Source of the DNA: Acidipropionibacterium jensenii DSM 20535
Lineage (GTDB): Bacteria > Actinomycetota > Actinomycetes > Propionibacteriales > Propionibacteriaceae
Length of the DNA stretch: 64,000 bases
Assembly (NCBI RefSeq): GCF_000425285.1
Contig: NZ_AUDD01000006.1
Span: forward strand, 1-64,000
Direction: 5' to 3'
Shown: piece by piece, positions 63,240 through 64,000 of the stretch
Layout of the letters: the number at the start of each line of letters is the position of its first letter
Position numbering within the stretch: position 1 is the stretch's first letter
Made by a program: the position numbers and the translations under genes
The notes under the pieces: generated by a model
The model's database searches: none
Seen by the model: only the letters and a program-made list of their open reading frames with translations
What the model was told of the DNA's origin: nothing

Positions 63240-64000
63240 GTGGCACATCTTGAATGGACTGAGACGGACGCGAAGGCCGTGGACACGGCCCGGGTGCTGG
63301 CCGCCGATGCCGTGGAGAAGGTCGGAAACGGCCACCCCGGCACCGCGATCTCGCTGGCCCCGCTGGGCTACCTGCTCTACCACAAGGTGCTCAACATCGA
63401 CCCGGCCGACGAGAAGTGGCTGGGACGCGACCGGTTCGTGATGTCGGCCGGCCACTCCTCGCTGACCCAGTACACCGAGCTCTACCTGGCCGGTCTCGGC
63501 CTGGAGCTGTCGGACCTGGAGTCCCTGCGCACCTGGGGGTCGCTGACCCCCGGCCACCCGGAGTACGGCCACACGCGGTTCATCGAGACGACCACCGGCC
63601 CGCTGGGCGCCGGCGTCTCCAATGCGGTCGGGATGGCGATGGCGGCCCGCCGTGAGCGCGGCCTGCTCGACCCCGACGCCCCCGCCGGGACCAGCCCCTT
63701 CGACCACTACATCTACGCGATCGCCGGGGACGGCTGCCTGCAGGAGGGAGTCTCCGCCGAGGCCTCCTCGCTGGCCGGCACCCAGGAGCTCGGCAACCTC
63801 ATCCTGTTCTACGACGACAACCGGATCACCATCGAGGGCGACACCAAGATCGCCTTCACCGAGGACGTCTGCGCCCGCTACCGGGCCTACGGCTGGGATG
63901 TCCGGACCGTCGACTTCACCCACGGCGGCACCCACTACTCCGAGAACGTCGACGCCCTGGCCGAGGCCATCGAGGCCGCCAAGGCTGTCACCGACAAGCC
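63240..64000 (+). CDS. tkt: Transketolase, N-terminal part (cut by window edge)
   Basis: GTG 63240 (GAGAGGA upstream) opens a frame that continues beyond base 64000, so only about 253 residues are seen. They form the thiamine-diphosphate domain: GNGHPGTAISLAPLGYLLYH, TTGPLGAGVSNAVGMAMAAR, and AGDGCLQEGVSAEASSLAG for the TPP-binding GDG motif, then LFYDDNRITIEGDT. It would exchange two-carbon units between pentose and tetrose/hexose phosphates and so ties xylulose 5-P and erythrose 4-P from both arms of the locus together. Confidence 0.95.
   Translation, partial: MAHLEWTETDAKAVDTARVLAADAVEKVGNGHPGTAISLAPLGYLLYHKVLNIDPADEKWLGRDRFVMSAGHSSLTQYTELYLAGLGLELSDLESLRTWGSLTPGHPEYGHTRFIETTTGPLGAGVSNAVGMAMAARRERGLLDPDAPAGTSPFDHYIYAIAGDGCLQEGVSAEASSLAGTQELGNLILFYDDNRITIEGDTKIAFTEDVCARYRAYGWDVRTVDFTHGGTHYSENVDALAEAIEAAKAVTDK

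Overview
The window comes from a GC-rich, Gram-positive actinobacterium, most likely a dairy or soil-type propionibacterium (Propionibacteriaceae, Acidipropionibacterium-like). The main clue is an adjacent mutA-mutB-meaB set for B12-dependent methylmalonyl-CoA mutase behind a cobalamin riboswitch. A large pentose/polyol catabolic locus and many promoters placed for leaderless mRNAs also fit. No genus-level marker (16S rRNA, rpoB) is present, so the assignment is an inference.

Layout. 1-5415 is a decayed island: an IS481-type transposase end, a frameshifted unknown gene, a truncated mug start, an intact oleate hydratase with its divergent TetR regulator, the 5' stub of a large serine integrase, and two toxin-antitoxin remnants or systems (HigA with a broken HigB; complete YefM-YoeB). 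5665-13661 holds a GNAT enzyme, a proline-rich membrane protein with an in-frame stop, an ABC exporter, a nonsense-broken cyclotransferase-like gene, a DUF1801 protein, Ogt, nicotinamidase, and a two-component system carrying a 59-aa secreted peptide gene beside its kinase. 13739-24936 is mostly housekeeping: MHS transporter, CHAD protein, HAD hydrolase, Pth2-like protein, ACT protein, FhuF-like Fe-S protein, PQQ-type sugar dehydrogenase lipoprotein, aldo/keto reductase, Tpx, nucleotide-sugar dehydrogenase and an alpha/beta hydrolase.

25063-31105 carries the B12 riboswitch, mutAB, meaB and an S4 protein. 31254-34942 is a polar amino-acid ABC importer with two tandem, very similar binding proteins. 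PadR plus permease-prefix membrane protein (35116-37000), a zinc-type ABC importer with a Zur-like box (37120-39926) and an NCS1 permease with cysteine hydrolase (40027-42032) follow. 42096-46244 is a tightly overlapping five-gene operon: small secreted protein, membrane-anchored secreted protein, ABC ATPase and two permeases. It looks like a bacteriocin-type or secreted-peptide export/immunity cassette of no family I recognise. PutA is at 46629-50192.

50196 to the right edge is a sugar/polyol locus. One arm has a Zn alcohol dehydrogenase, a fused DhaK-DhaL ketose kinase, a DeoR regulator and an RpiB-type isomerase; this suggests erythrulose/tetritol use ending at erythrose 4-phosphate. The other has an orphan multi-spanning membrane protein, a NagD/AraL-type phosphatase, an FGGY kinase, an AraM-type glycerol-1-phosphate dehydrogenase, AraB, AraD and transketolase; this is pentose or pentitol use ending in the pentose phosphate pathway. 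Strong stem-loops separate several genes of the second arm. The membrane protein is the only candidate transporter in the locus and is a good lead for an undescribed carrier.
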